Assembly (NCBI GenBank): GCA_963797115.1
Contig: CAWCOH010000002.1
Span: 62,001-126,000, forward strand
DNA from: AP-15 sp963797115
Lineage (GTDB): Bacteria; Pseudomonadota; Alphaproteobacteria; ATCC43930; CGMCC-115725
Reading direction: 5' to 3'
Length of the DNA: 64,000 nt
Part shown: positions 1 through 7,695 of the stretch, one piece after another
Numbering within the stretch: position 1 is the first letter of the stretch
Layout: each line of letters starts with the position of its first letter
Made by a program: the position numbers and the translations under genes
Notes under the pieces: model-generated
Told to the model about the DNA's origin: nothing
Seen by the model: the letters and a program-made list of their open reading frames with translations, nothing else
Database searches by the model: none

Positions 1-715
1 CGTCGACAATCGGGGCGCGTCCGATGTTGACCAAGAGCGCGGTCGGTTTCATCAGCGCGAGGCGGCGCGCGTCGATCAGCCCCCGCGTCTCCGGCGCCAG
101 CCCAGCGGCGATCACCAGTGCGTCACACTGCGGCAGCATCCGGTCGAGTTCGGCAAGCGGGAAGACCTCGACGGCCGGCGCGGGATCGGCGATTGAGCTG
201 CGGTTTGCTGCGATGACCTTGCAGCCGAACCCAACGGCGCGTTTTGCCACCTCCCGTCCGATCCGCCCGTAACCGAGGATGCCGATCGTGCGGCCCAATA
301 TCTCGCCGTGCGGCGATCCGCCGGCGGGCTGGTGGGCGGACCATGACCCGGCACGGAACGTCGTCACCGTATCGAACAGGCGGTGTATCAGGACGAGCAT
401 CGTCACCATTACGTATTCAGCGATCGCGGGCTCGTGGCCGTACACGTTGCAGACGGTCACCCCCTTGGGCACCGCATCGAGATCAATCTGGTCGAGCCCG
501 GCTGCCACCGATTGCAACAGGCGCAAACGCGGGGCGGGCGGAAAGCTGTCGCGCCAGATATGGCCGACGACGATGTCGGCTTCGGCGAGCAACGGCGCCA
601 AACGCGCTGTGTCGCCCTCGTCGGCGAGGATCTCGGTCGCGAGCGGCGTTTGCACCTTGGCGAGGATGCGCGGCGCGACCGACGCGGCGAACCCACCGAG
701 AAACAGCGCTTTCAT
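1..715 (-). CDS. D-isomer-specific 2-hydroxyacid dehydrogenase, cut by the window edge
   Basis: About 238 N-terminal residues are present and the C-terminus lies beyond the window. The product should be a cytosolic NAD(P)-dependent oxidoreductase interconverting 2-hydroxy and 2-oxo acids; the substrate cannot be told. Visible are the family signature HEPAIAEYVM (residues 94-103), the nucleotide-binding GYGRIG (about 148-153), and near the cut NIGRAPIVD, which holds the conserved catalytic Arg of the family. The ATG start at 715 opens a typical N-terminal substrate domain (MKALFLGGFA). The gene begins 28 bases after the preceding minus-strand gene and may be the last member of the P-type ATPase operon. 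Family assignment is firm; membership of the operon is inferred from spacing. Confidence 0.9.
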   Translation of the reverse strand, partial: MKALFLGGFAASVAPRILAKVQTPLATEILADEGDTARLAPLLAEADIVVGHIWRDSFPPAPRLRLLQSVAAGLDQIDLDAVPKGVTVCNVYGHEPAIAEYVMVTMLVLIHRLFDTVTTFRAGSWSAHQPAGGSPHGEILGRTIGILGYGRIGREVAKRAVGFGCKVIAANRSSIADPAPAVEVFPLAELDRMLPQCDALVIAAGLAPETRGLIDARRLALMKPTALLVNIGRAPIVD

Positions 716-743
716 GTGCGGCTCTCGCCGCATGCGGTGTCGC

Positions 744-1025
744 CTAGGCTGCATCACGGCAGCGGTCGAGAGTCGCGACGAACCCGGACCACAGAACACT
801 CTCAGGTAGCAGCCACGGCTTCTTGACCAAGGTCAGGGTCAACTCGGCGTTGGCGGTGTCATGCGAGAATTCGATCACGCACTCGCCGAGCGGCGTCTGA
901 CTGGTGGCGGTGCTGACCGGGCCATCCGGCGGATCGTAGACTATGCCGTATTCGGCACGGCCCAGTTCCTTCATTCGTTCCAGGATCTCGGGCGTCACGT
1001 CGGGGAATGTGCGGCTGCTAGACAT
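744..1025 (-). CDS. Small soluble hypothetical protein (93 aa), P-type ATPase operon
   Basis: I do not recognise this family. The ATG at 1025 overlaps the stop of the upstream gene by one base (TGATG), which indicates translational coupling and fixes the start; a longer reading from 1169 would overlap that gene heavily. The product starts MSSSRTFPDVTPE, has no membrane segment, and ends in a Trp-containing stretch rich in beta-branched residues (VIEFSHD, ELTLTLVKKPWLL). It is the sixth of the small genes around the P-type ATPase. A role in the same ion-handling process is inferred only from position. Confidence 0.7.
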   Translation of the reverse strand: MSSSRTFPDVTPEILERMKELGRAEYGIVYDPPDGPVSTATSQTPLGECVIEFSHDTANAELTLTLVKKPWLLPESVLWSGFVATLDRCRDAA

Positions 1026-1441
1026 CAGGCGCGGCTCCGATGTTCGGGTTCTCTTATTTGCGTCGAAGGCTTTCGGGCTCGCGGGTAGCGGCGCTCCAGA
1101 TCGTCCAGAAAGCGGCCGATTTGCCCCATCGCGGACCGAACGAATTTGGGCGGATTTCGGCCTGCCCATCGCGACAAAAGTTTTGAGCCGCCGGGGGCTA
1201 GCACAATAGCGCCGGCGAGCAAAAACGGCGTCCCGAGAACACCCGGTACGACAACGCCGACCATGCCGGCGGAAATCAGCAGCCAGCCGACCTCTCGCGG
1301 CAGCTGCTCCACCACAAGTACCGTTTCTCCGGTCGGGGTCGGCACGTTGGCCGTCTCAGCCGAAGTGTAACCTGCACCGCCGTCTGTGACCTGCAGAGTA
1401 CCCGGGTGCACTTTGACAGACCGGCGCATTGCCCTGGTCAA
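1025..1441 (-). CDS. Hypothetical membrane protein with a PGVLGTP hairpin (138 aa)
   Basis: The start is probably TTG at 1441, overlapping the upstream stop by four bases; an ATG four codons later at 1429 is an alternative. The middle holds two closely spaced hydrophobic stretches around VGVVVPGVLGTPFLLAG, a Pro/Gly turn that resembles small PGPGW-type transmembrane proteins, followed by a basic, Trp-containing cytosolic tail. It is coupled to genes on both sides (four-base and one-base overlaps), so it is very likely translated. The function is unknown. A small accessory membrane subunit for the neighbouring P-type ATPase is a guess from context. Confidence 0.7.
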   Translation of the reverse strand: MTRAMRRSVKVHPGTLQVTDGGAGYTSAETANVPTPTGETVLVVEQLPREVGWLLISAGMVGVVVPGVLGTPFLLAGAIVLAPGGSKLLSRWAGRNPPKFVRSAMGQIGRFLDDLERRYPRARKPSTQIREPEHRSRA

Positions 1442-1647
1442 GCGAGCGTCGCCTCGGTATAGGGCTGCAGCTCACCGCTCGCGACCATATCTTCAAGCTT
1501 CGCTGTGATTATCGCGTCGTCGGCGTCGAGCACATCGAAAACCTCGTGCAACTTCCGCCGCCGGCGATCGATTTCGAAGACCAGATAGCCCAGCGCCAGC
1601 GCGCCCATAAAAATGCCGATAAAATCCGACCATCGCTCCGGCATCAT
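1438..1647 (-). CDS. Small single-pass membrane protein (69 aa)
   Basis: The product starts MMPERWSDF and has one hydrophobic helix (IGIFMGALALGYLVF), then a strongly basic turn (DRRRRK) and an acidic amphipathic tail (LDADDAIITAKLEDM). By the positive-inside rule this gives a cytoplasmic C-terminal tail. A GGGAG ribosome-binding site lies about five bases before the tandem ATGs at 1647 and 1644. The 3' end overlaps the next gene by four bases. I know no named family for it. Its place inside the operon and the clean start support it as a real gene. Confidence 0.72.
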   Translation of the reverse strand: MMPERWSDFIGIFMGALALGYLVFEIDRRRRKLHEVFDVLDADDAIITAKLEDMVASGELQPYTEATLA

Positions 1648-1665
1648 CGCTCTCCCGCTGCTGCA

Positions 1666-2241
1666 TTACTCGCCGATTTCGCGCGCTTCGTGATGAAGGA
1701 TGATCTCAATCGCGCCGGCGAACCCTTCCCGGCGAAGGTCGGAGCGAATTTCCGCCTCGAGATCGACTGACTGGCGATGCGTATTGAGGAAACGAGCAAA
1801 GTTCTGCAAGGCAATCAGAGCCTGGTGCGAGGTATGCAAAAGACCGAGATGCAGCCGGAAGCCGTGGAAGTCCGTGGTCCCGCTCTCATTCATCGCGGTC
1901 AGGTCGTGCACCGCGATGATCGGATCCCGGCCGATGCGTGAGCTGTTGCGTCGCATGAACTCGATCGACTTTTCCTTGCCAAGGACGTAGATCGGGTCGT
2001 CTTTCTGCAGCTCGCGGATGAGCGCGAAATTCTCGACTAACACGCGTCGCGCTGCCGAATTCCAACCGCAGTCGACGATAAAAATGCGAAAGCGAGGTTG
2101 CGCAAAACCGTCGTCCGCCCTTGGCAGGACTGGAGTACGGCGGGCGTTGAGGGACCTCTTCGGCGCTCCGGTCGCTCGCGGCGCGCCCGCCTCAACTGCG
2201 GGCTGCCGCGACGACCCCGACCCTCGCGGAGCCCGTGGCAT
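1666..2241 (-). CDS. Hypothetical cytosolic protein (191 aa) of the P-type ATPase operon
   Basis: I chose the ATG at 2241 because a GGAG motif lies eight bases upstream; a TTG two codons earlier is possible. The first 40 residues are Arg/Pro-rich and look disordered. The rest looks like a compact alpha/beta domain beginning with a strand (RIFIVDCGWN) and containing charged helices (EKSIEFMRRN, LEAEIRSDLR). I do not recognise a catalytic motif. It overlaps the small membrane gene at 2192-2326 by 50 bases and ends 18 bases before the next gene, so the block is transcribed together. It could bind a nucleotide or be a regulatory partner of the ATPase; nothing in the sequence decides this. Confidence 0.75.
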   Translation of the reverse strand: MPRAPRGSGSSRQPAVEAGAPRATGAPKRSLNARRTPVLPRADDGFAQPRFRIFIVDCGWNSAARRVLVENFALIRELQKDDPIYVLGKEKSIEFMRRNSSRIGRDPIIAVHDLTAMNESGTTDFHGFRLHLGLLHTSHQALIALQNFARFLNTHRQSVDLEAEIRSDLRREGFAGAIEIILHHEAREIGE

Positions 2242-2326
2242 CAGCAAGTCTCCATAGTTGGCCGAGCAAATAGACTACTCGTACGACTGCCCAGCAGATA
2301 ATGGCGATGGCAAAGAATGTCATCAT
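2192..2326 (-). CDS. Very small membrane protein (44 aa)
   Basis: A 44-codon gene with tandem ATGs at 2326 and 2323 and a GGAGG ribosome-binding site six bases upstream. The product begins MMTFFAIAIICWAVVRVV and continues YLLGQLW, that is, one membrane helix with an Arg near its end, followed by a short Ala/Val-rich tail. It lies between the P-type ATPase stop (121 bases upstream) and the next gene, whose start it overlaps by 50 bases. Small single-helix partners are well known for P-type ATPases in general (for example KdpF), but I see no sequence similarity to a named one. Confidence 0.65.
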   Translation of the reverse strand: MMTFFAIAIICWAVVRVVYLLGQLWRLADATGSARVGVVAAARS

Positions 2327-2447
2327 CCCGAGCCTCCCTGTCGATTACCGGCGGCTTCATGCGGAAGCGGCCGCCTTGAAGCTTCCTGGGCAGGCGCCAG
2401 AGCATTGCTTCGCCGACGGCTCAGTAGATGCAAGGCAGACGGCCCTG

Positions 2448-5090
2448 TCAATCGGCGGCGAGCGCTGCACGATAGGGGTGCGGCCCAGCGCCATCGCCGG
2501 GTGCTGTCATCATCGCCGCCGCCGGCAAAATTTCGCTGCCGAAGTTCGCGGGTCGCAGTGAACCGATTTTGTGCAGTACGCCGCTCTGCCTCAGTTCCAT
2601 TTCGAGCATGTGCCGTCGCTCTGCTTCGAGCTGGGCGACCCGGCGCATCGGCAACAGGCCATTGGCGAGCGCGGCCAATGCTGCAATGTTGTTGGTCACC
2701 ACCGATGCTCCAATGCCAAAGCCCAATGTGAACACACCGGCAATGCAGGCAATGTTGGGGCCGAGGATCATCAGCCAGCTGTTGCGGACATTGCGGTCGA
2801 GGTTGCGGGCGATGTCCCGGAGCTCGCACAATTTGCCGAGACTCTGCTCCATGAACACGACATGTGCGGTATCGGTGGCGATCGAGGTCGCGCCGCGCAG
2901 CGAAATCGAGACATCGGCCTTCTTAAGGGCGATCGCATCATTGATGCCGTCGCCGACAAAGCAGACCTTTCGGCCTTCCCGCTGTAACTTTTCGACGTAC
3001 TCGGCCTTGTCGGCCGGCAGCACTTGGGCGAAGTAGCGGTCCATCCCGAGCTCTTCGGCGAGCCGGCGGGTCGGCGCCTCATGGTCGCCCGAGATGATGG
3101 CAATGTGCCTTATGCCGCGCTCGCGCAGGCCCCGGACGATACCCCGCGCCTCGGGACGTATCGACGCCCGCAGCTCCAGCGCGCCGCCGAGCTCGTCGTC
3201 GACGGCGACCATCACCATCGTGTGGCCTTCGCGATCGACCTCGTCGAGGGCGCTCTCTACCTCCCGCGTCGGCCGGACGCCATCGAGTTCCATGAACCGC
3301 CGGCTGCCCACGCGCACGCGATGCCCATCAATGCCGACCGTGATGCCGTAGCCGACTTTATATTGGGTCGCGTCGGTCGAGGGCAGGCTCAGATCGTACT
3401 CCGCCGCCTTGTGCAGAATGGCGAGCGCGATCGGGTGATGAAACCGCCCCTCCGCCGCCGCCGCGAGGCGAAGTATCTCCAGCGGATCGAAGCCGTTGGC
3501 GGCGATCACTCGTCCGACCTCGGGCCGTTCCCGCGTCAATGTGCCGGTCTTGTCGAACAGTACCGTGTCGACCTCGCACAGCAGGTCGAGTGCACGCCCG
3601 TCTTTGACCAGGACACCCCTCTGCGCGCAGAGCGCCAATGTCGACAGCATCGCCAGCGGCGCCGCCATCCGGATCCCGGTTCCGAGGTCGCTATTGACGA
3701 CGGCTACCGCGCCCGGAGGCCCCAGCGTGGCGAATGCAAGCCCGCCCAGACAGAGCGTCGGGATCACCGCCTTGTCGGCGAGCCGCTCGCCCTTGTGCTG
3801 CGAGGCGAGTTTATAGCCGGCGCTGTCATTCAGGATCTGGGCGATCCTAGCGGTCGCGGTCTCGCTGCCCGATTTCTCGACGGCGACATGGATCTTTCCG
3901 GCGACCATGACGGTCGAGGCGAAGACGCGATCGCCCACGCCTTTTTCGGCCGGTATCGCCTCACCGGTCAACGCGTGCTGGTCGATCATCGCCAGACCCT
4001 CAACGACGATGCCGTCCACCGGCACCATTTCACCCGTATGGACGGCGACCACATCGCCCTTTTCCAGCCGGTCGAGCGGCATCTCGATTTCGACACCGTC
4101 CTTGAGCAACCAGACGTGACGCGGTTGCTTGCCGAAAGCCCCGAGCAGCAACTTTTTCGAATTGTCCTCCGTCCGGCGGACCAAATAACGGCCAACCGAC
4201 AGGCACCAGGCGAGGATCGCACCCGGAAAGACTTGCAGGGCGGCGAGGCAGCCCATGACGACGATCGAGTCGAGGAGGTCGACTCCCAGCCGGCGCTCCT
4301 TGAAGAGCACGTTGTAGGCGCCGCGGAAGCTCGGGATAGCGGTATAGGCGAACACCGCCGCCGAAACTGGAACCAAGGGGGGGAAGGCGAACTGCGCGAT
4401 CGCAGCGAGCGGCAGCGAAGCAGTGCAAATCGCGAGGTCCAAATCCAGCGGGTCTAGCCGGTCTGGTTGGTCGGCGTTGGCCAATGCGCCGTCCAATATC
4501 TCGATGATCTGCATCGGATTGAGCCGCCGGGGGTCGTATTCGATCTTGGCCCAGCAACCGCGGGAGCTGGTCTCATACCGGTCGACGCCAAGCACGCTCA
4601 TCAGCTCGCGCTCGATCGCCTCGCATAGCACGGCTTTACGATAGAGAACCCGGTTCTCCAGCTTGATCGCACCGACGCGCTCGCCGATTACCCGCCAGCC
4701 GATGATCCTTGGTCCATAGCGGTAATAGCGGACCGCGCCGTATTGATCGCGGGCCGTCAGAGCGGACGGCACGTCGTCAACCGGATCATAGCTCGGAGCG
4801 GCGTCAAGGGCCGCCGCCACACGCTCGAGAACTTGACGCTGGCTGTATTGCGTCGCATCGAAGCGAAGCTCAATCGCCGGCGTGGTGCCCGCTCTGTTAA
4901 TAGGGGGCACGATCGCCACACTGTCGATCTCATCTGCGAGAAAGACACGGCCGACAAAGCGCCGGCACAGAAAACCGTCCGGTTCGGCAAACAACCGGGC
5001 GCTCGCGATGCGGATGACGCCCTCTTCGCGAAGCAGGATCTTTACGTCGACACAGCGGGCGGCGTCCGCGCCGACAGTCCCGTGATCCAT
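2448..5090 (-). CDS. P1B-like P-type ATPase lacking the CPx cysteine (880 aa)
   Basis: This is an ATP-driven inner-membrane cation pump. I chose the ATG at 5090, which has an AGGGGA ribosome-binding site; a start at 5162 lacks one. From that start: two degenerate HMA-like N-terminal domains without CxxC (about 15-205), membrane helices from about 220, the actuator loop with LTGEAIP (about 374-380), the phosphorylation site DKTGTLT (513-519), an HP-containing nucleotide-binding segment (RFHHPIAL) and GDGINDA (713-719). The membrane motif before the phosphorylation site reads MAAPLAMLST, so the CPC/SPC/TPC position is Ala-Pro-Leu. Length and layout fit P1B pumps, but the transported ion cannot be predicted from a known motif. 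It heads a packed operon of small genes and is preceded 86 bases upstream by a 103-residue gene. Confidence 0.93.
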   Translation of the reverse strand: MDHGTVGADAARCVDVKILLREEGVIRIASARLFAEPDGFLCRRFVGRVFLADEIDSVAIVPPINRAGTTPAIELRFDATQYSQRQVLERVAAALDAAPSYDPVDDVPSALTARDQYGAVRYYRYGPRIIGWRVIGERVGAIKLENRVLYRKAVLCEAIERELMSVLGVDRYETSSRGCWAKIEYDPRRLNPMQIIEILDGALANADQPDRLDPLDLDLAICTASLPLAAIAQFAFPPLVPVSAAVFAYTAIPSFRGAYNVLFKERRLGVDLLDSIVVMGCLAALQVFPGAILAWCLSVGRYLVRRTEDNSKKLLLGAFGKQPRHVWLLKDGVEIEMPLDRLEKGDVVAVHTGEMVPVDGIVVEGLAMIDQHALTGEAIPAEKGVGDRVFASTVMVAGKIHVAVEKSGSETATARIAQILNDSAGYKLASQHKGERLADKAVIPTLCLGGLAFATLGPPGAVAVVNSDLGTGIRMAAPLAMLSTLALCAQRGVLVKDGRALDLLCEVDTVLFDKTGTLTRERPEVGRVIAANGFDPLEILRLAAAAEGRFHHPIALAILHKAAEYDLSLPSTDATQYKVGYGITVGIDGHRVRVGSRRFMELDGVRPTREVESALDEVDREGHTMVMVAVDDELGGALELRASIRPEARGIVRGLRERGIRHIAIISGDHEAPTRRLAEELGMDRYFAQVLPADKAEYVEKLQREGRKVCFVGDGINDAIALKKADVSISLRGATSIATDTAHVVFMEQSLGKLCELRDIARNLDRNVRNSWLMILGPNIACIAGVFTLGFGIGASVVTNNIAALAALANGLLPMRRVAQLEAERRHMLEMELRQSGVLHKIGSLRPANFGSEILPAAAMMTAPGDGAGPHPYRAALAAD

Positions 5091-5176
5091 GTTCTCATCC
5101 CCTGCGCTCGGCTTGTGGCCCGCCGTGATGCAGCGATAACCGCGCTGTCCAGGGGCACTCATCCGGCTGGCTGCGC

Positions 5177-5488
5177 TCAGCCGTCTTCCAGCAGGTCCAT
5201 GGCAGCGCGGCCGCCGTCACGAAACCCGTGCATCACCGGGTTCTCTTGAGGCAAAGACCGAGCAATGAACACTGCAGTGTAAACGACGCCATACGCCAAT
5301 GCGTACGACGCGCTGTAGATCATCCGCGAGATGCTCAGCAGCATGTCCGATCCGGCTTCGGCCGGCATCTCCTCTTCTGGGGCGGCGTGCTCCGAAGCCA
5401 CCTTCCCAATATCTTTCGAGGTCGAGGAGGTCGACCTCGTCGAGGGCTCCCGGGTAGGGCTTGTGCCGCCTGCAACCGCCATTGTCAT
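5177..5488 (-). CDS. Small hypothetical protein preceding the P-type ATPase (103 aa)
   Basis: The likely start is ATG at 5488 (MTMAVAGGTSP); a longer reading to 5587 is Arg-rich and less plausible. Residues about 1-50 are Ser/Thr/Glu-rich and look disordered. They are followed by a moderately hydrophobic segment (IYSASYALAYGVVYTAVFIA) and the tail GGRAAMDLLEDG. Small proteins of this shape precede P-type ATPases in other alphaproteobacteria, which I recall only as a general pattern. It is the first gene of the operon, and the 180-base gap to the divergent antiporter gene should hold both promoters. Confidence 0.7.
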   Translation of the reverse strand: MTMAVAGGTSPTREPSTRSTSSTSKDIGKVASEHAAPEEEMPAEAGSDMLLSISRMIYSASYALAYGVVYTAVFIARSLPQENPVMHGFRDGGRAAMDLLEDG

Positions 5489-5668
5489 TCCTCCAACCTG
5501 GATGCCGGAACTGTGTTTTCCCGGCGAGAGTAGCACGCGTCTTCCAGAACCAACAACCAGATGCAATGGATTTGATGGACGTTCCACTAAGGTTTCCCGG
5601 GCAGTGCAGCTCGAGCGGTGTGCAGAGAGGTTGCCTTCGGCGCTGACGGTGCGGTACCGGTCGCCGTC

Positions 5669-6733
5669 ATGGCCTATGCATTGCTGCTGTTTGTTCCGCT
5701 ATCCCTTGGGCTCCGCTACCTCGTCGATGTGCCGCCCACCTGGGTCTTCCTCACCAGCGCAGCCGGCATCGCCGTCCTCGCCGATTGGATCCGCCGTGCC
5801 ACCGAACAACTCGCCGAGCGCGCCGGCAGCACCATAGGCGGCCTGCTCAACGTCAGCTTCGGCAACATAGCCGAGCTGATGCTGGCCCTCTTCATCCTTC
5901 GGCAAGCGCAAATCCGGGTCGTCCAGGCGCAAATCACCGGCTCGATTATCGGCACTACATTGCTGTTTCTCGGCATCGCCGCGTTAGTCGGTGGCATCGG
6001 GCGCCCCCGCCAGACCTTCAATCAGGCCAGCGCCGGCCTGCTGTCGACGATGCTGTTCCTGGTAGTGATCGCCATACTGCTGCCCGCCGTGTTCGACCTC
6101 ACCGAACGCACCGCTGTCCGCGGAACCGAGCTCTCGCTGGCGGACGAGAGTCTGAGCCTCGGGGTTTCGGTCGTTCTGCTGCTGATCTACACTGCCAACC
6201 TCGTCTACACTCTTGTCACGCATCGCAACATATTCTCCAGCGATGCGCCAAGCGGCGAGGCCGAATGGAGCCTCGCGCGCGCTCTGAGTGTCATGGTGGC
6301 CGGCACGGCCGTGATCGCCCTCGAGGCCGAGCTCGCTTCCACCGCTCTCGAGGCGACCTCGTCGCAACTCGGTCTGTCGCCGGTGTTCATGGGCGTCATC
6401 GTGCTGGCGCTGGTCGGCACGGTGTCGGATCTGCTCGCCGCGGTTGTGTTCGCCCGCCAGGACAAAATGGACATCGTGTTCAGGATGTGCATCGGCTCGG
6501 CAATCCAGATCGCCCTCGTCGTCGCACCCCTTCTGGTGCTGGCCTCATGGGCCATCGGTCAGCCGATGAATTTCGTCTTTGGCAGCCCGCTCGATCTCTT
6601 CGCGATTGCCAGTGCGGCGTTCATCGTTCGGCTGATTGCGGGAGACGGCGAGACCACTTGGTTCGAGGGCCTTCTGCTGATCGGCGTCTATCTGTTGTTC
6701 GCGCTCGCCTACCATTTCGAGACCTCACTCTGA
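5669..6733 (+). CDS. CAX-family Ca2+/H+ antiporter (354 aa)
   Basis: An inner-membrane cation/proton exchanger, hydrophobic throughout with about ten or eleven helices in two inverted halves joined by an acidic loop. The first alpha-repeat is canonical (FGNIAELMLALF, with GNIAEL at 65-70, followed by a typical RVVQAQITGSIIG). The second repeat reads LVGTVSDLLAAV where the family normally has GNAAEH, so Asn and the acidic Glu are replaced by Thr and Asp; the following DKMD and GSAIQIAL are conserved. I chose ATG 5669; an in-frame start at 5618 would add 17 polar residues. It diverges from the P-type ATPase operon, and cation homeostasis is the shared theme. An IS ends 9 bases downstream. Confidence 0.9.
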   Translation: MAYALLLFVPLSLGLRYLVDVPPTWVFLTSAAGIAVLADWIRRATEQLAERAGSTIGGLLNVSFGNIAELMLALFILRQAQIRVVQAQITGSIIGTTLLFLGIAALVGGIGRPRQTFNQASAGLLSTMLFLVVIAILLPAVFDLTERTAVRGTELSLADESLSLGVSVVLLLIYTANLVYTLVTHRNIFSSDAPSGEAEWSLARALSVMVAGTAVIALEAELASTALEATSSQLGLSPVFMGVIVLALVGTVSDLLAAVVFARQDKMDIVFRMCIGSAIQIALVVAPLLVLASWAIGQPMNFVFGSPLDLFAIASAAFIVRLIAGDGETTWFEGLLLIGVYLLFALAYHFETSL

Positions 6734-7277
6734 GCCCTAAACCGAACTTTGCCGTGTTTTGACGGCAAGCCATTGGGATAATTCGCGGCGGATGGCATCG
6801 GTCTGTCTACGCGGTGAGGGTGACGCCGAGTAGATCGAGGGCGCGGTGTTGGGTGGGGGTGGGGGTGGCGAGGACGGCGGTGAGGTGGTCATGCCCGAGG
6901 CGCACGACATTGCGGGTAAGCGTGGCGAGATCGCCGAGCAGGGTGTGGAAGCTGTGCACCGGGAGCGGTTCGCCCTCTGCGGGGTCGGTGCGTTTGCGGG
7001 CGGCCTTGCGTTGCGCCGCCGGCGAGGGTTCGGCCTTGGCCACCGGTGAGGTGCGCTGCGCCTCGCGCGCGGCCGGGTCGGGCTCATCGAACAGCATCGG
7101 GGCGAGGCTCTGGCGCATGTGCCACTGCAGATAATAGGCCAGCATGCACAGCAAGACGTGGGCGCGCACCCGCGGTGCGGTCCAATGGAACACCGGACGC
7201 AGCTCGAGATCGACGGTCTTCAGCGAGTGGAAGGCGCGCTCGACGCCGCTGAGGCTTTTGTAAGCGCGCACCGTGGC

Positions 7278-7312
7278 GTGGGCCGTCAGCCCACGGGCTT
7301 GTCCCGTGGGGG
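7278..7312. repeat. In-frame palindromic element, copy 1
   Basis: A hairpin with an 8-bp stem, CCCACGGG (7290-7297) and CCCGTGGG (7303-7310), around a five-base loop, preceded by GTGGGCC, which can also pair with the GCCCAC inside. On the transposase strand it reads PTGQARGLTAH. The same unit occurs 380 bases away in the same gene. Confidence 0.75.
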
Positions 7313-7660
7313 CATCGGACTGTGCGGCCGGCAGATTGGTACGGATCACATAGATGCCGTCGAGCGCGGCCTCGGCGGCGATGGTGAGGGGGTTTTGGGC
7401 GAAGCTGAACGTATCGTCGGTGATGCGGATCTGGAAATGCTTGGCCATGTGGCGCCGTCCCAGCACTGCACCGACGGCCTGGCCGATCGCCGCAGCGCCG
7501 TGCAGCGGACTGCGCGCCCGCTGCACGCGCCCCACAATGAGCGCGAGCTCCTTCTCGGTGGCGGCTAACAGCTCGGCGGTTTGCGAGCGCGCTCTTCGGC
7601 CAGCAACGGGTTCTTACAGACCACCAGGCGTTCGCCGGGATAGTCGGGGCTGGTGATCTC

Positions 7661-7695
7661 GTGGGCCTTCAGCCCACGGGCTTGACCCGTGGGCA
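7661..7695. repeat. In-frame palindromic element, copy 2
   Basis: The same hairpin as at 7278, differing at only a few bases (loop CTTGA instead of CTTGT). On the transposase strand it encodes PTGQARGLKAH and again preserves the reading frame. It falls between DRDM and EITSPDYPGE of the transposase. Confidence 0.75.

Noticed and set aside
3024..4457. 477-codon plus-strand frame opposite the P-type ATPase
   Set aside because: Mirror of a GC-rich gene; no family signature, unnatural His/Arg/Asp-rich composition, and the opposite strand has all P-type ATPase motifs.
7560..7595. Programmed frameshift in the IS1634-like transposase
   Set aside because: No slippery heptamer or downstream structure is evident, and the family is normally a single frame; an ordinary indel is simpler.
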